Part shown: positions 24,909 to 33,054 of the stretch, one piece after another | Numbering within the stretch: position 1 is the first letter of the stretch | How the letters are laid out: each line of letters begins with the position of its first letter | Assembly (NCBI GenBank): GCA_023953695.1 | Contig: JAMLJG010000002.1 | Location: 62,001-126,000 of the forward strand | DNA: 64,000 nucleotides | Direction: 5' to 3' | Origin: Kiritimatiellia bacterium | GTDB taxonomy: Bacteria; Verrucomicrobiota; Kiritimatiellia; CAIVKH01 | Made by a program: the position numbers and the translations under genes | The notes under the pieces: generated by a model | What the model saw: the letters and a program-made list of their open reading frames with translations, nothing else | The model's database searches: none | Told to the model about the DNA's origin: nothing

Positions 24909-26342
24909 TCAACTGCTTTGCGCAAGCTCCTGGCGAATCGGGCGCGCGCGCCCGATTCCCGCCAAAATCGCGATCCACAAATACAGCACCGCGGGTGAAC
25001 GAAATGGCAAATCAATCAAACTTTGCCCTGCGACGAGAAAAACGCCTATCGCGGGGAGGATGAGATAACTGGGAATTCGTCCCCTTCGCCGCCCAAATGC
25101 TGCACGCATGAGTATCCCAATAGTCCCGCCCAAACTCAATGCGCCCACGAGGCCGAACTCGGCCAGAAACTGAAGCGGATCGTTGTGAACGTTGGCCTTG
25201 CCCTCCGTGACGCGATTCCACTGATCGGGCGGCAAATAGTGCGCCATCAAATAACGATAGCCCCACCCTCCCACGCCGTACCAAGGATAGTCCTGCCAGA
25301 TATGAAATGCGGTCTTCATCTGAAACCAGCGGAAATCCGTTTCGCGCGTCAAAAATGTCTTCTGATCATTTTCCGGTTTGAACTCCGTCCGGATAGCATC
25401 GCGACCCATGCCGACGGTTAACAGCACCCCCAACAGCAACACAGCAACGGTTGCTGCGGCCAGATTTACGCGTTGCGCAGGCTGAAAGCGAACCCACAGA
25501 GAGCGAGCAAGAAGGAATAGAATGGGCAGCAGAAACACCCAACTCAAAATAATAGATGCGCGACTCAAAGCGAAGTTGGCTCCGAGCACCCCTAGGAACA
25601 AACCCGCGCTCAACAAGACAATTCTGCCCACCCGCAAGCGATCTCCATTGCCGCTCAGTTCATACAGCAACATGCCCGCAGCCAAGCCTTCCACCATCAA
25701 GAAGTACGAGCCCGCATGATTGGGATAACCAAACGATGCAAAGAAGTGCGGCCGCATCGGCACGCACCAATACATATCGGTGGTGCCCGAAAGAAACTGT
25801 ACGAGTCCGAAAACGGCCATAATCGAAGAGTTGACCACGAGAACGCGCCAGAGTGCGCGAACGCTCCGCGCACTGAGCGCTGGCGAGCGGATGACCTGCA
25901 GAATTACCCACGCCGGAACAAACCAATCCAGCATCTGTCTCGCCTCAGCCGAGGTGATGGCGGAGGGCAGCGCGGGATGTCGGGGCGAACTGTAGGCCCA
26001 CGCGCGCAGCTCTGTGTCATAATACAGCGCACGGCCTGCATTCCACCACTGCAAGAGGAGGAGGCCAAGAAATAGAAGCCCCAACCAAAACACCGGATCT
26101 CGCCATGCAATGAGCGGCCTACGCGGCTCCTTGCGCGAACGCGCAGCCAGCGTCAGCCAAAGTACCCAGCCTCCAATCGCGAGCCAAGGCAGGGGCCATG
26201 TCCACGCCGCATGCGTTCCTCCGCGGAGCCATGCGGGATAGAACAACAGCGCTGAGAGAAGCGCCAATGCGCCAACCTCCACGCGCGACAGGGGCGACGA
26301 CGAGCGAGAAATGGTGGCGCCAGAAAAGAAGCGGGCCGTCAT
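24909..26342 (-). CDS. O-antigen ligase/polymerase family membrane protein
   Basis: 477 aa with about ten to twelve hydrophobic segments. The Wzy_C-type signature lies in the large loop: YPWYGVGGWGYRYLMAHYLP, then KANVHNDPLQFLAEFGLVGA around residue 390, which contains the conserved His-Asn-Asp cluster. Upstream of the loop is the usual segment TETDFRWFQMKTAFHIWQD. It probably polymerises the EPS repeats in the periplasm together with the autokinase encoded 47 nt downstream. It is larger and more canonical than the polymerase-like protein at 14273. A 64-nt gap separates its start from the preceding small secreted-protein gene. Confidence 0.85.
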   Translation of the reverse strand: MTARFFSGATISRSSSPLSRVEVGALALLSALLFYPAWLRGGTHAAWTWPLPWLAIGGWVLWLTLAARSRKEPRRPLIAWRDPVFWLGLLFLGLLLLQWWNAGRALYYDTELRAWAYSSPRHPALPSAITSAEARQMLDWFVPAWVILQVIRSPALSARSVRALWRVLVVNSSIMAVFGLVQFLSGTTDMYWCVPMRPHFFASFGYPNHAGSYFLMVEGLAAGMLLYELSGNGDRLRVGRIVLLSAGLFLGVLGANFALSRASIILSWVFLLPILFLLARSLWVRFQPAQRVNLAAATVAVLLLGVLLTVGMGRDAIRTEFKPENDQKTFLTRETDFRWFQMKTAFHIWQDYPWYGVGGWGYRYLMAHYLPPDQWNRVTEGKANVHNDPLQFLAEFGLVGALSLGGTIGILMRAAFGRRRGRIPSYLILPAIGVFLVAGQSLIDLPFRSPAVLYLWIAILAGIGRARPIRQELAQSS

Positions 26343-26406
26343 ACGGCGGCTTTCCTGCCCCTCGTTTGACGACCCGCGATCAAGGGTTTAAGCGCTGCAA
26401 TTCGCC

Positions 26407-27036
26407 TTATTGGTTCACATACCCCGAAGCAACCGGCGGTGTACCCGCGCGTTGATTCTCCACCACAATCGGCGGAACCAATCCCATCGGCGCCGTTGCG
26501 GGCGGCGGGATCACGGGGGCTGCAACACCGCGCAGTTCAATGACCAACTGCTGAATCATCATCGTCAGCTCAGGCCCAAGGGCTGCCGCCGGATCGCCGG
26601 CTGCACTCGACACCTGGCCACCATCCGAACCCGCTGCGCCCGAAAGCGCTGAGAAGACCGGGCCCTCGCTGCTGCCAACCGCAATCGCGGTGGAGGCCGC
26701 AAAGATCGAGAGGAGTCCTTTGTCTACCTGTTCGGCCAATGCCTGAACAAACTGCGGCGCATTCTCGCCGGAAACCAACAGCGCACGAGTATAAATCAGT
26801 GCTGCGGTCTGTTCTTTGCTGGACTGAGGAATGGTGGACGCTTCCAGCTCGCTCAGCGTGCGCACCACGGTCTCCGCCGCCTGTGCAGGCGAAGCGCCAT
26901 TGAGCACTTCATTCAATACACTATGATTGGCCAAAACGCTCTCGATCTGCGCATCCGTGGGTCGCTCATATGCAAACCCCGATGATGCCAATCCAACGGC
27001 GAGCAAGCCCGCCAAAACAAACGACGTCGTTTTCAT
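26407..27036 (-). CDS. Small secreted protein of unknown function in the EPS locus
   Basis: 209 aa. The N-terminus MKTTSFVLAGLLAVGLASSGFA is a clear signal peptide with cleavage near residue 22. The mature part is mostly helical (about residues 25-135), followed by an Ala/Gly/Pro-rich low-complexity tail that contains VIPPPATAPMGLVPP. A good ribosome binding site (GGAGGAATAAAG) precedes the ATG. No family was recognised. Its position between the outer-membrane barrel gene and the polymerase gene, all on one strand, suggests an EPS-related envelope role; that is inference from context only. Confidence 0.75.
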   Translation of the reverse strand: MKTTSFVLAGLLAVGLASSGFAYERPTDAQIESVLANHSVLNEVLNGASPAQAAETVVRTLSELEASTIPQSSKEQTAALIYTRALLVSGENAPQFVQALAEQVDKGLLSIFAASTAIAVGSSEGPVFSALSGAAGSDGGQVSSAAGDPAAALGPELTMMIQQLVIELRGVAAPVIPPPATAPMGLVPPIVVENQRAGTPPVASGYVNQ

Positions 27037-27096
27037 CTTTATTCCTCCGCGACTGCTGACTCAATAAGTATGGTGCTGAGTTGTTAACATACAAGA

Positions 27097-28425
27097 TTAA
27101 ATCTCAATCCGAATGCCCAGCGTCAGGCGAAGCTGGTCATAGTCCTCATCCGGGAGCGTTGTTTCGCGATTTTCGTAACGCGCTTCGGCATAGACATTTA
27201 GGTGGCCTTTCGGCGGCAGATAATCCAAGCGTACCTGCCCGCCCCAGATCGTATCTTCCTGGTCCACATAAACGCCCTGGTCCACCTGGACCGGGTCTTC
27301 ATAATCGTCGTTTCGATAGGAAACAGTGCCCGCAAGGCGGAACCGCTCCCAGAGGCGATGCGAAATGCCAACCGATGCGACGGTGACCAATTTCGGATTG
27401 TCCGCATATTGAGCCGCTGGCTGAACAGCATTGCGTCCAATGAACTGCAGCTTGGTGCGCTGACTCAAATCGTAATCACCTGCGACATCGAAGCTGAAGT
27501 AATCCAGCGTGTCGTCGCGATCCCCTTCAACGGACTGCTGAACGCCACTCGCGTTCGGCAAATCGGAGCGCGCGCGGAACCGATCATAGCGGCCAATACC
27601 GGCACCACCTTTGAATGTGAGTTTGTCGGTCGCGCGATTCAAGAAGCCGCCGCGCAATACGACATAATCGGGATCGTTCTCGAGCGCATCGCTTGACTGA
27701 ATGCCATACTGGCCGGTCAGCAATGCCGACGATTTCTCTGTGACTTGATAGTCGAGTTCCACCTGTCCCTTGAGATCGGACCAGTCATAGAGCCTATCCG
27801 TGTCATACTCGATCGTGCCATAGGCCACGGAGAAGTCGGCATTGAGTTTGTCGGTCATGCGCCATGTGAGAATACCCGCGAGGTCGAGGAGTTGGCGGCT
27901 CACACGCTCCGTGCGGTCTTCGGTGAGGAACAGATTTTCGGTATCCGGGTTTGTGAAGTCGTCTGCATACGCTGCGCCTTCATAATCGAAAACCTCGCGA
28001 TAGGCCTCGCGAAATGAAAGGGTGAAGCGATCGTAGCGGCGTTCGCCCAGTCGCGCCTGGAATTCTTGCAAGAAAGACTCGTTGTCGAGTTCATCGAAAT
28101 CCTGATAACGGCGAATGCTCTCCTGCAACGTCAAGGAGGCCAGGAAGCGATCCGTTTCGCGGAACAAGCGCCCGCCTAGCGTCAGGTCAAAAAAGATGTC
28201 GTCCTCCTTCTTGGAAATCCCGCCGACTTCTTCATCTTGAAAAATCTGGCGGTCATGGATTTCGCCGGAGGGAACCACAATTTTCGCATTGGAATCGTAG
28301 GTGCCCGAGAGCTCGCCCCATAGATTCAGGCGCGCAATATCCGCCAAGTTAATGCCTTCATCGAATGCCATGGCGGCCGCCAGCGATAGCGCAAACGTGC
28401 CACCCGCAAGTATAAGTTTTTTCAT
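27097..28425 (-). CDS. Outer-membrane beta-barrel protein of the EPS locus
   Basis: 442 aa with a signal peptide (MKKLILAGGTFALSLAAAMA). The mature protein alternates polar and hydrophobic residues in strand-length blocks with aromatic girdles and many Asp/Tyr/Arg residues: NLWGELSGTYDSNAKI, FFDLTLGGRLF, FTLSFREAY. It ends in RLTLGIRIEI, with an alternating hydrophobic final strand as needed for BAM insertion. The topology suggests about 16-18 strands. Comparable barrels accompany Wza-type exporters in exosortase-type EPS clusters (EpsL-like) and may help secrete or anchor polymer. RBS AAGGTGGG precedes the ATG. The exact family is not recognised. Confidence 0.72.
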   Translation of the reverse strand: MKKLILAGGTFALSLAAAMAFDEGINLADIARLNLWGELSGTYDSNAKIVVPSGEIHDRQIFQDEEVGGISKKEDDIFFDLTLGGRLFRETDRFLASLTLQESIRRYQDFDELDNESFLQEFQARLGERRYDRFTLSFREAYREVFDYEGAAYADDFTNPDTENLFLTEDRTERVSRQLLDLAGILTWRMTDKLNADFSVAYGTIEYDTDRLYDWSDLKGQVELDYQVTEKSSALLTGQYGIQSSDALENDPDYVVLRGGFLNRATDKLTFKGGAGIGRYDRFRARSDLPNASGVQQSVEGDRDDTLDYFSFDVAGDYDLSQRTKLQFIGRNAVQPAAQYADNPKLVTVASVGISHRLWERFRLAGTVSYRNDDYEDPVQVDQGVYVDQEDTIWGGQVRLDYLPPKGHLNVYAEARYENRETTLPDEDYDQLRLTLGIRIEI

Positions 28426-28507
28426 AATTTATTTCCCACCTTTTGCACAGATGCTTGTCGCACACAGCCCACATCTCCAGCAGCGCTGCCCTCGCAATTG
28501 CGTTTTG

Positions 28508-29938
28508 CTAGAAAATCTTTTCGGGCACAAAGATCGTGTCGCCCGGCTTCAAAAGCAAATCATTTCCAGTTTCGCCATGCTGTCCTATCGCATTAAAATC
28601 AATGGTGATCCGCTCCGTCTTTCCGCCTTCATTTTTCCGCGTCACCCTGACGGCGGTGGCGCGCGCGCTGGTATCCAAGCCGCCGGCCTGCTGTATCGCG
28701 CCGCTGAGGGTGAGGTCTTGCGTGGGCGGAATATTCACCCGCCCCGGGGTGCGCACGCGACCCAAGACCACCACTTGCCCCCAGGGCGAAATCGCGTCCG
28801 GCCGCTCCTCCAACACAAATTCCGCGACTACCTGCGGATTGATAAAAAACTCGGAGTAGCGACGCTGCAACATTTCGTTGAGCTTGAGCAAGGATACACC
28901 CTCGACCGAGATGGTGCCGACCAATGGGAGATCCAGCACGCTATTGGCCGATACTCGCTTCACCTCGCCATCCACTTCGCGCTTCCCCGAAACGAGTACG
29001 GAAACGCGCACCAACAATCCGGGACGCAATAGCGGAGACCGATCCTCGGGTGCCAATGAATCCGCATCAGCGTCCGAAGACGCAGCGACCTCTTTCTCCG
29101 GAGCGGGCTTGTCCGACTTGCTCGATTCACTCCGCTTGGATGTCGCATCCGCAGCAGCCGATGGTTTCTTCGCGTCAACATCGGAATCCGCCACAGGCGC
29201 ATCATCGCCATCTGCCGCCGATGAAGCGGCAAGAGCGACCGGCTTGCTCTCCTTCACAACAAACGCATCGAACTTGTGCACCGTCCGATACCCCGCCGGC
29301 GTTGAGGCAAATAATCCGACCATACCGCCTGCCGGCCCACCATCGAGACCTTCCCAAATGAGCGCGCCGTTCAAGTAGAACTGCAGCAGTCGGTCGCGCG
29401 CCACGGCGCCAATGCGGTTGGTTTGCGAGGCAAACGCGGTGACATTGGTCCACGGCAACACGGTCCTAGTGCCCCCTCCTTCTTGCCGGATCACAACGGC
29501 TTGCCAACTGGCGCCGTCAGAGCCGAGTCCAAAGAGATAGCCCGAACCCTTTTCCCACGCCCTGAAGTCGCGCGACGCGCGAAGCACCAAGCCTCCAGCG
29601 CCAATCGAGTTCGCCTCGCGAATATAGTCCGTTTCAACAAAGACGTTGGACATATCCGCCGAACCCACGAGCGAAGCCGTGGCCATGTCGTCGCTCGTGA
29701 GCGCGACGTACTGCCCTTCGATCACTTGCCACGATTCTGGCGCATCATTCGTCCAGCTAATCGCATCGGCCGTGTCGAATGCAGTTTCGAGCACCGGCGT
29801 CTGCGCGGAAAATGTCGGCAGGATGTTGCCAAGCCGTCCGCCACTCAACCCGGCGCAGCCGACCGCGAATCCCGCGATCAGCGCCACTGAGAATGCTTGC
29901 CTAACTAACGACTTCGTCATTCGTTGCCCCACGCCCAT
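28508..29938 (-). CDS. Wza-like polysaccharide export lipoprotein with N-terminal jelly-roll-like domain
   Basis: 476 aa; an in-frame ATG at 29920 is an alternative start. The lipobox AVGCAGL gives a lipidated Cys near residue 28. Residues about 45-232 look like a concanavalin A/LamG-type beta-sandwich (WQVIEGQYVALTSDDMAT, GLVLRASRDFRAWEKG, LQFYLNGALIWEG). A Ser/Asp/Lys-rich linker runs from 235 to 300. The polysaccharide-export domain is about 303-380 (LLRPGLLVRVSVLVSGK, VSANSVLDLPLVGTISVEG), and an SLBB domain lies at 385-476 (VVLGRVRTPGRVNIPP, GDTIFVPEKIF). Ordinary Wza proteins lack the first domain. It should form the outer-membrane export channel partnered with the autokinase at 22594. 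A 6-nt gap separates it from the upstream lipoprotein gene. Confidence 0.85.
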   Translation of the reverse strand: MGVGQRMTKSLVRQAFSVALIAGFAVGCAGLSGGRLGNILPTFSAQTPVLETAFDTADAISWTNDAPESWQVIEGQYVALTSDDMATASLVGSADMSNVFVETDYIREANSIGAGGLVLRASRDFRAWEKGSGYLFGLGSDGASWQAVVIRQEGGGTRTVLPWTNVTAFASQTNRIGAVARDRLLQFYLNGALIWEGLDGGPAGGMVGLFASTPAGYRTVHKFDAFVVKESKPVALAASSAADGDDAPVADSDVDAKKPSAAADATSKRSESSKSDKPAPEKEVAASSDADADSLAPEDRSPLLRPGLLVRVSVLVSGKREVDGEVKRVSANSVLDLPLVGTISVEGVSLLKLNEMLQRRYSEFFINPQVVAEFVLEERPDAISPWGQVVVLGRVRTPGRVNIPPTQDLTLSGAIQQAGGLDTSARATAVRVTRKNEGGKTERITIDFNAIGQHGETGNDLLLKPGDTIFVPEKIF

Positions 29939-29944
29939 CGACCT

Positions 29945-31309
29945 TTAACGCTTGGATAGAATGCGCACGGGAACTCGGGCCACCGAAGAACCGCCATCGG
30001 CTAAATCCGAGACTCTTACCTGCAACTCGTAATCGCCAGCGTCCAGCTTCTCGGGCAGACGAAGGACCTGCACGAGGAAGAAGTCGCGACGTGGATTCCG
30101 CACGCTATCCACCACTTGCACGGGCTGCTCAGACCACACGGGATTGCGATCGCGCCCACCCGCTTTGTAGAGACTGAGCTCCTGCACCAACTTCACGGCA
30201 TACTGACCATCCGCCTCCTGAACGGACTTGAAGTGGTCGAGCTCCGTGTAGACCAGAATGCGAGGCATCTCATCCAGACGAAACTCATTTTTCGGAAAAA
30301 TATCATAGGCGCCAAACCCGCTCACCTTCGGGGATAGCGCGAGCTGTGAAACGACCACTTTGCGCTGGGCATTCAAAGACGCGGTCAACACTTGCGAAGA
30401 AGCGATCAACGCCTCGCGCTCCGCTTTGTGATCGGCCCCACCCAGTTGGCGGCCCAAGGTCTCGAACAGCGCCTGATATTCCTCAACCACCGCGCGGTCC
30501 TCCGCGGACAGCGTGGAGAGATCCTGGTCCGTCAAACGGCAATCCGAATCAATCAGGCAGAGACTCGCCTTTGCGAGAAACGGCTTCAACCCACTGCGAC
30601 GCCCGGAAATATCCGCGCTCATGAGCTGATCCAGACGCTTGAGCATCTCTTCATTCGAAATCGGCTTTTCGACAACCTTTTCGACAACCTTAATCACCGG
30701 CTTCTCCACAATCTTCTCGACCGGTTTCTCCACGATTTTTTCCACCGGTTTCTCCACAATCACTTCGACCGGCTTCTCCACAATTTTCTCGACAATCTTC
30801 TCAACCGGCTTCTCCACAATGCGCTCGACAACTTCCTGGCGCGTCGTCACAGCAGCCGACATCGTCTGCACCGCCTTCATCAACGAGCGCACCTCTTCGG
30901 AAAGCGAGGTGATTTCCGTCTCTGCCTGAAACGGCTGCGTATTTGCAAACACAACCGGCGGCGGCATCGCATTGGCCGTCAGGACAGGCAGCGCAACCGC
31001 ATCCGGCTCCTTCGCCTCCGCAACTTCTTTTGCAGCCGCGGGCTTCTCGGCTGACACTGGCTTTTCTGCGGCTGCCGACTTCGCCTCAGGCGCCGCCTTC
31101 TTGACATCCACAGGAACCGGGGCCGGTTCTGCCGCTGCAGTGTTGGCCTCCACGTTTGTGGGCGCAGCCTGCGCAACCTTCACGGGCACCGGACTCTTGG
31201 CGACTCCCGCACCCTGATCTCCCGAGGTGGATGCGCAACCCATGGCGCCTAAAGCCAAAACCAACGCCGCGGAAATCGCGGCAACAAAACCTGAACTCTT
31301 TACTGACAT
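29945..31309 (-). CDS. Repeat-containing lipoprotein of the EPS locus
   Basis: 454 aa. The signal sequence ends in GAMGCAST, a plausible though non-canonical lipobox with Cys25. Residues 30-110 are an Ala/Pro/Lys/Glu-rich linker suited to spanning periplasm or peptidoglycan. Residues 161-216 consist of tandem VEKP and VEKI units, predicted rigid and charged. The C-terminal part (about 220-454) has mixed alpha/beta composition with [16 protein letters not shown] and ends in a beta-rich stretch ([25 protein letters not shown]). No enzymatic motif was seen. It is the first gene of the exporter set, 6 nt upstream of the Wza-like gene, so a structural role in the trans-envelope export assembly is plausible. 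Confidence 0.72.
   Translation of the reverse strand: MSVKSSGFVAAISAALVLALGAMGCASTSGDQGAGVAKSPVPVKVAQAAPTNVEANTAAAEPAPVPVDVKKAAPEAKSAAAEKPVSAEKPAAAKEVAEAKEPDAVALPVLTANAMPPPVVFANTQPFQAETEITSLSEEVRSLMKAVQTMSAAVTTRQEVVERIVEKPVEKIVEKIVEKPVEVIVEKPVEKIVEKPVEKIVEKPVIKVVEKVVEKPISNEEMLKRLDQLMSADISGRRSGLKPFLAKASLCLIDSDCRLTDQDLSTLSAEDRAVVEEYQALFETLGRQLGGADHKAEREALIASSQVLTASLNAQRKVVVSQLALSPKVSGFGAYDIFPKNEFRLDEMPRILVYTELDHFKSVQEADGQYAVKLVQELSLYKAGGRDRNPVWSEQPVQVVDSVRNPRRDFFLVQVLRLPEKLDAGDYELQVRVSDLADGGSSVARVPVRILSKR
30662..30829 (-). repeat. In-gene tandem repeat encoding VEKP/VEKI units
   Basis: 168 nt inside the lipoprotein gene encode about 14 four-residue units of the form V-[EIV]-K-[PIV]. On the plus strand the repeat reads as alternating TTCTCCAC and TTCTCGAC blocks every 12 nt. 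Units are imperfect at DNA level (synonymous and single-base changes), so the array is old rather than freshly expanded, but it could still change length by slippage or recombination. Confidence 0.8.
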
Positions 31310-31523
31310 ACTCTCTATTCTCCATGCGAAAAATGTTTTGATTCATCAAAATATGCGCCACCCGAAGCCCAAACCCCCTTGAACGCTCGACAGTTAAACG
31401 CTTTTCAATGTGCCACACAAGAGAAATCCTTGTGGAATTTTTCTCAGCTTTAAGTAGGAGCTTGAGTCCTATCACAACATGAGCGACGATACGCCTCGCA
31501 AGCACGGGAAGGGGAACTATCTG
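31310..31523. promoter_or_regulatory. Divergent intergenic region between two lipoprotein genes
   Basis: 214 nt of AT-richer sequence must hold promoters for the EPS export genes (minus) and the small lipoprotein (plus). On the minus strand, 31400-31415 reads TGGCAC followed by an AGC that is one base too far for a standard sigma-54 -24/-12 element. TGGCGC-N5-TTGAT at about 31352-31367 has correct spacing but lacks the -12 GC. No convincing sigma-70 pair was picked. Confidence 0.35.
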
Positions 31524-32024
31524 ATGAAAACAATCCGAACACTTATCCTAATTGCCACATCGGCCGCAACGCTGCTCTCCATTGGCTGCGCAACGGTCCG
31601 CACTCGGCACGCCTATTCCGGTCCCGCAAAAGACCCCGCTGAACTCGCACTCATCCTCGGAACCACACAAGCCACCTACAAAGTCCTCTCGCCAGCCCGC
31701 GAGCGAATCTCCATCGCGGAAGTGGATGACGACAGCACGGTGCCTTGGTACTCACCTTCAGCCTATCCGACGTCCGTCTACGTCGAACCCGGTCGCCACA
31801 AACTGGACGTACAATACGAATATATCCATGGCGTCGCGCGCGGCACGATCTGGGTGGATGCGATCTCGAATCGAACCTATCAGGTCAAAGTCTTCAACCC
31901 GGAAGGGCGCACGGCTCAAGTCTTCTTCCTCATTGAGGACGTGACGGCACAAACCTTGGTCGGCGGCAGCGAGGATAGCGATACACCCGCCGTAGCAACT
32001 CCCACGCCTGCCCCCGAATCTTGA
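31524..32024 (+). CDS. Predicted lipoprotein, unknown function
   Basis: 166 aa from the ATG at 31524; an in-frame ATG at 31479 would place 15 charged residues before the signal peptide, so the later start is preferred. MKTIRTLILIATSAATLLSIGC is a lipoprotein signal with lipobox LSIGC (Cys22). The mature part is a small beta-rich domain (YVEPGRHKLDVQYEY, GTIWVDAISNRTYQVKVF) resembling envelope beta-sandwich modules, with an acidic/Pro tail. It is divergent from the repeat lipoprotein gene over a 214-nt spacer and convergent with the transglutaminase-like gene. No family recognised. Confidence 0.7.
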   Translation: MKTIRTLILIATSAATLLSIGCATVRTRHAYSGPAKDPAELALILGTTQATYKVLSPARERISIAEVDDDSTVPWYSPSAYPTSVYVEPGRHKLDVQYEYIHGVARGTIWVDAISNRTYQVKVFNPEGRTAQVFFLIEDVTAQTLVGGSEDSDTPAVATPTPAPES

Positions 32025-32184
32025 GGATCAGGCGCCGCTCAATATGCTGAGCCGGTTGCGACAAATTGTGGAATGCCGCGGAACCCCTGCAAACCCGCGC
32101 ATTCACGCGACTCGAACCCCTCAAGCTCCAGAGTAAGAACGCTGCTTCATTCAGCGCCCGATGAATGCACGCCCACCTGGCTGA

Positions 32185-32200
32185 GCGCGGCATGCCGCGC
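32185..32200. terminator. GC-rich perfect palindrome between convergent genes
   Basis: GCGCGGCATGCCGCGC is a 16-nt perfect palindrome followed on the plus strand by CCCTTTAT. It lies between the ends of the small lipoprotein gene (plus) and the transglutaminase-like gene (minus), where a bidirectional terminator is expected. The U tract is weak and the stem has almost no loop, so this is only a candidate. Confidence 0.35.
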
Positions 32201-32229
32201 CCCTTTATCCGCAGTTGATTTCGCCAGGA

Positions 32230-32847
32230 TTAGCGAGAGGCAACCGCCCGGGCCGGAGCTTTCGCAATGTAGTTGGCAACATCGCCCTCGTTGAGCTTCA
32301 TCACCCAAAGCTGCTTGTCTTTCACGGAGAGCATGCGCGCAACACGGTGGCGAACATCGTCTTCCGACTTCACCTCTTCATAGGCCCCGTTGCTGGAGAA
32401 CCAAGTCTTGCCGTTCAACGTCCCCACGAGAACCGCGTGCCCCTCCCCGCCCGTCGCCGGGAAGTAGAGATGCACCTTAGTCTCAAACCCACGCATGCCG
32501 CAGAGTTCCTGAATCAGGACCGCGAAATCTTCGCAATCGCCACGACCCGCCGCCCACGTCTCCTCGCCCCGACTCCAAACATCTCCCGCTTCCTTCTTAT
32601 AGCGAACGTTCTTCTCAACCAGCTTGCAAATCTCGCGAGGCGTCGAAAATTCCTGCCCCGCCACTTCAGCCCACTCCATCCGGCCGAACGTGCGCTTCGC
32701 CCAAGAGGTCTTTTCCGGCGTGGTCGCAGAAGCCACCGTTTGCGCGGATGCCGGCATCACCAGAGCGAAGCCCGCCAACGCGATCGCGATCGCGCCCACC
32801 TTCTTCGAAATCTCTTTTCCCCACCCAGCTTTTTGTCCTGCTTTCAT
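32230..32847 (-). CDS. Transglutaminase-like (BTLCP-type) secreted cysteine protein
   Basis: 205 aa from the ATG at 32847, chosen because GGAG lies 8 nt upstream and the sigma-54 promoter start point falls near 32881; an upstream ATG at 32871 would leave almost no leader. Signal peptide IGAIAIALAGFALVMPASA-like, cleaved near residue 28. The transglutaminase-like core contains GRGDCEDFAVLIQELCG (nucleophile Cys) and GGEGHAVLVG (His). The third catalytic position, often Asp, falls in TWFSSNG, so it is Ser/Asn here. Family members act as periplasmic peptidases or ligases near biofilm and EPS systems (LapG type). It appears monocistronic. Confidence 0.8.
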   Translation of the reverse strand: MKAGQKAGWGKEISKKVGAIAIALAGFALVMPASAQTVASATTPEKTSWAKRTFGRMEWAEVAGQEFSTPREICKLVEKNVRYKKEAGDVWSRGEETWAAGRGDCEDFAVLIQELCGMRGFETKVHLYFPATGGEGHAVLVGTLNGKTWFSSNGAYEEVKSEDDVRHRVARMLSVKDKQLWVMKLNEGDVANYIAKAPARAVASR

Positions 32848-32891
32848 TTGCCTGTCTCCAGTTGCGCTCATTTGCGCTCGACAGGCTCTTC

Positions 32892-32907
32892 TGCAATACC
32901 CGTGCCA
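32892..32907 (-). promoter_or_regulatory. Sigma-54 promoter of the transglutaminase-like gene
   Basis: On the minus strand this reads TGGCACGGGTATTGCA, a full match to the -24/-12 consensus TGGCACG-N4-TTGCA with exact spacing. The predicted transcription start near 32881 gives a leader of about 33 nt before the ATG at 32847. Confidence 0.85.
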
Positions 32908-32961
32908 AGGTGGTTGATTTTATGTTAGTGCATGGCATTCCATTAGTTAGAACAATACACC

Positions 32962-33031
32962 GAGTCTCACCGGTATCACAATGAGACCGAAAGTCTCAAC
33001 TTGTCCAGAACTGAGTCTCATTGTGAGACTC
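32962..33031. promoter_or_regulatory. Palindromic GTCTCA/TGAGAC sites, probable enhancer for a sigma-54 activator
   Basis: Five half-sites occur in 70 nt: GAGTCTCA (32962), TGAGAC (32982), GTCTCA (32993), GAGTCTCA (33013) and TGAGACTC (33024). The last pair forms GAGTCTCA-TTG-TGAGACTC, a perfect inverted repeat, and 32982-32998 forms TGAGAC-N5-GTCTCA. They sit about 55-140 nt upstream of the sigma-54 promoter at 32892-32907 and just after the sigma-54 activator gene at 33055, the usual position of its binding sites. Confidence 0.65.
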
Positions 33032-33054
33032 TAGGCGAATATTGACTTACTCAG

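Noticed and set aside
30662..30829. Possible CRISPR-like array
   Set aside because: The periodic units encode VEKP in frame within a long gene, have no variable spacers of constant size, and no cas gene is present.
31400..31415. Sigma-54-like element upstream of the repeat lipoprotein gene
   Set aside because: TGGCAC is present, but the -12 GC is one base too far away; sigma-54 spacing is strict, so it is not called as a promoter.
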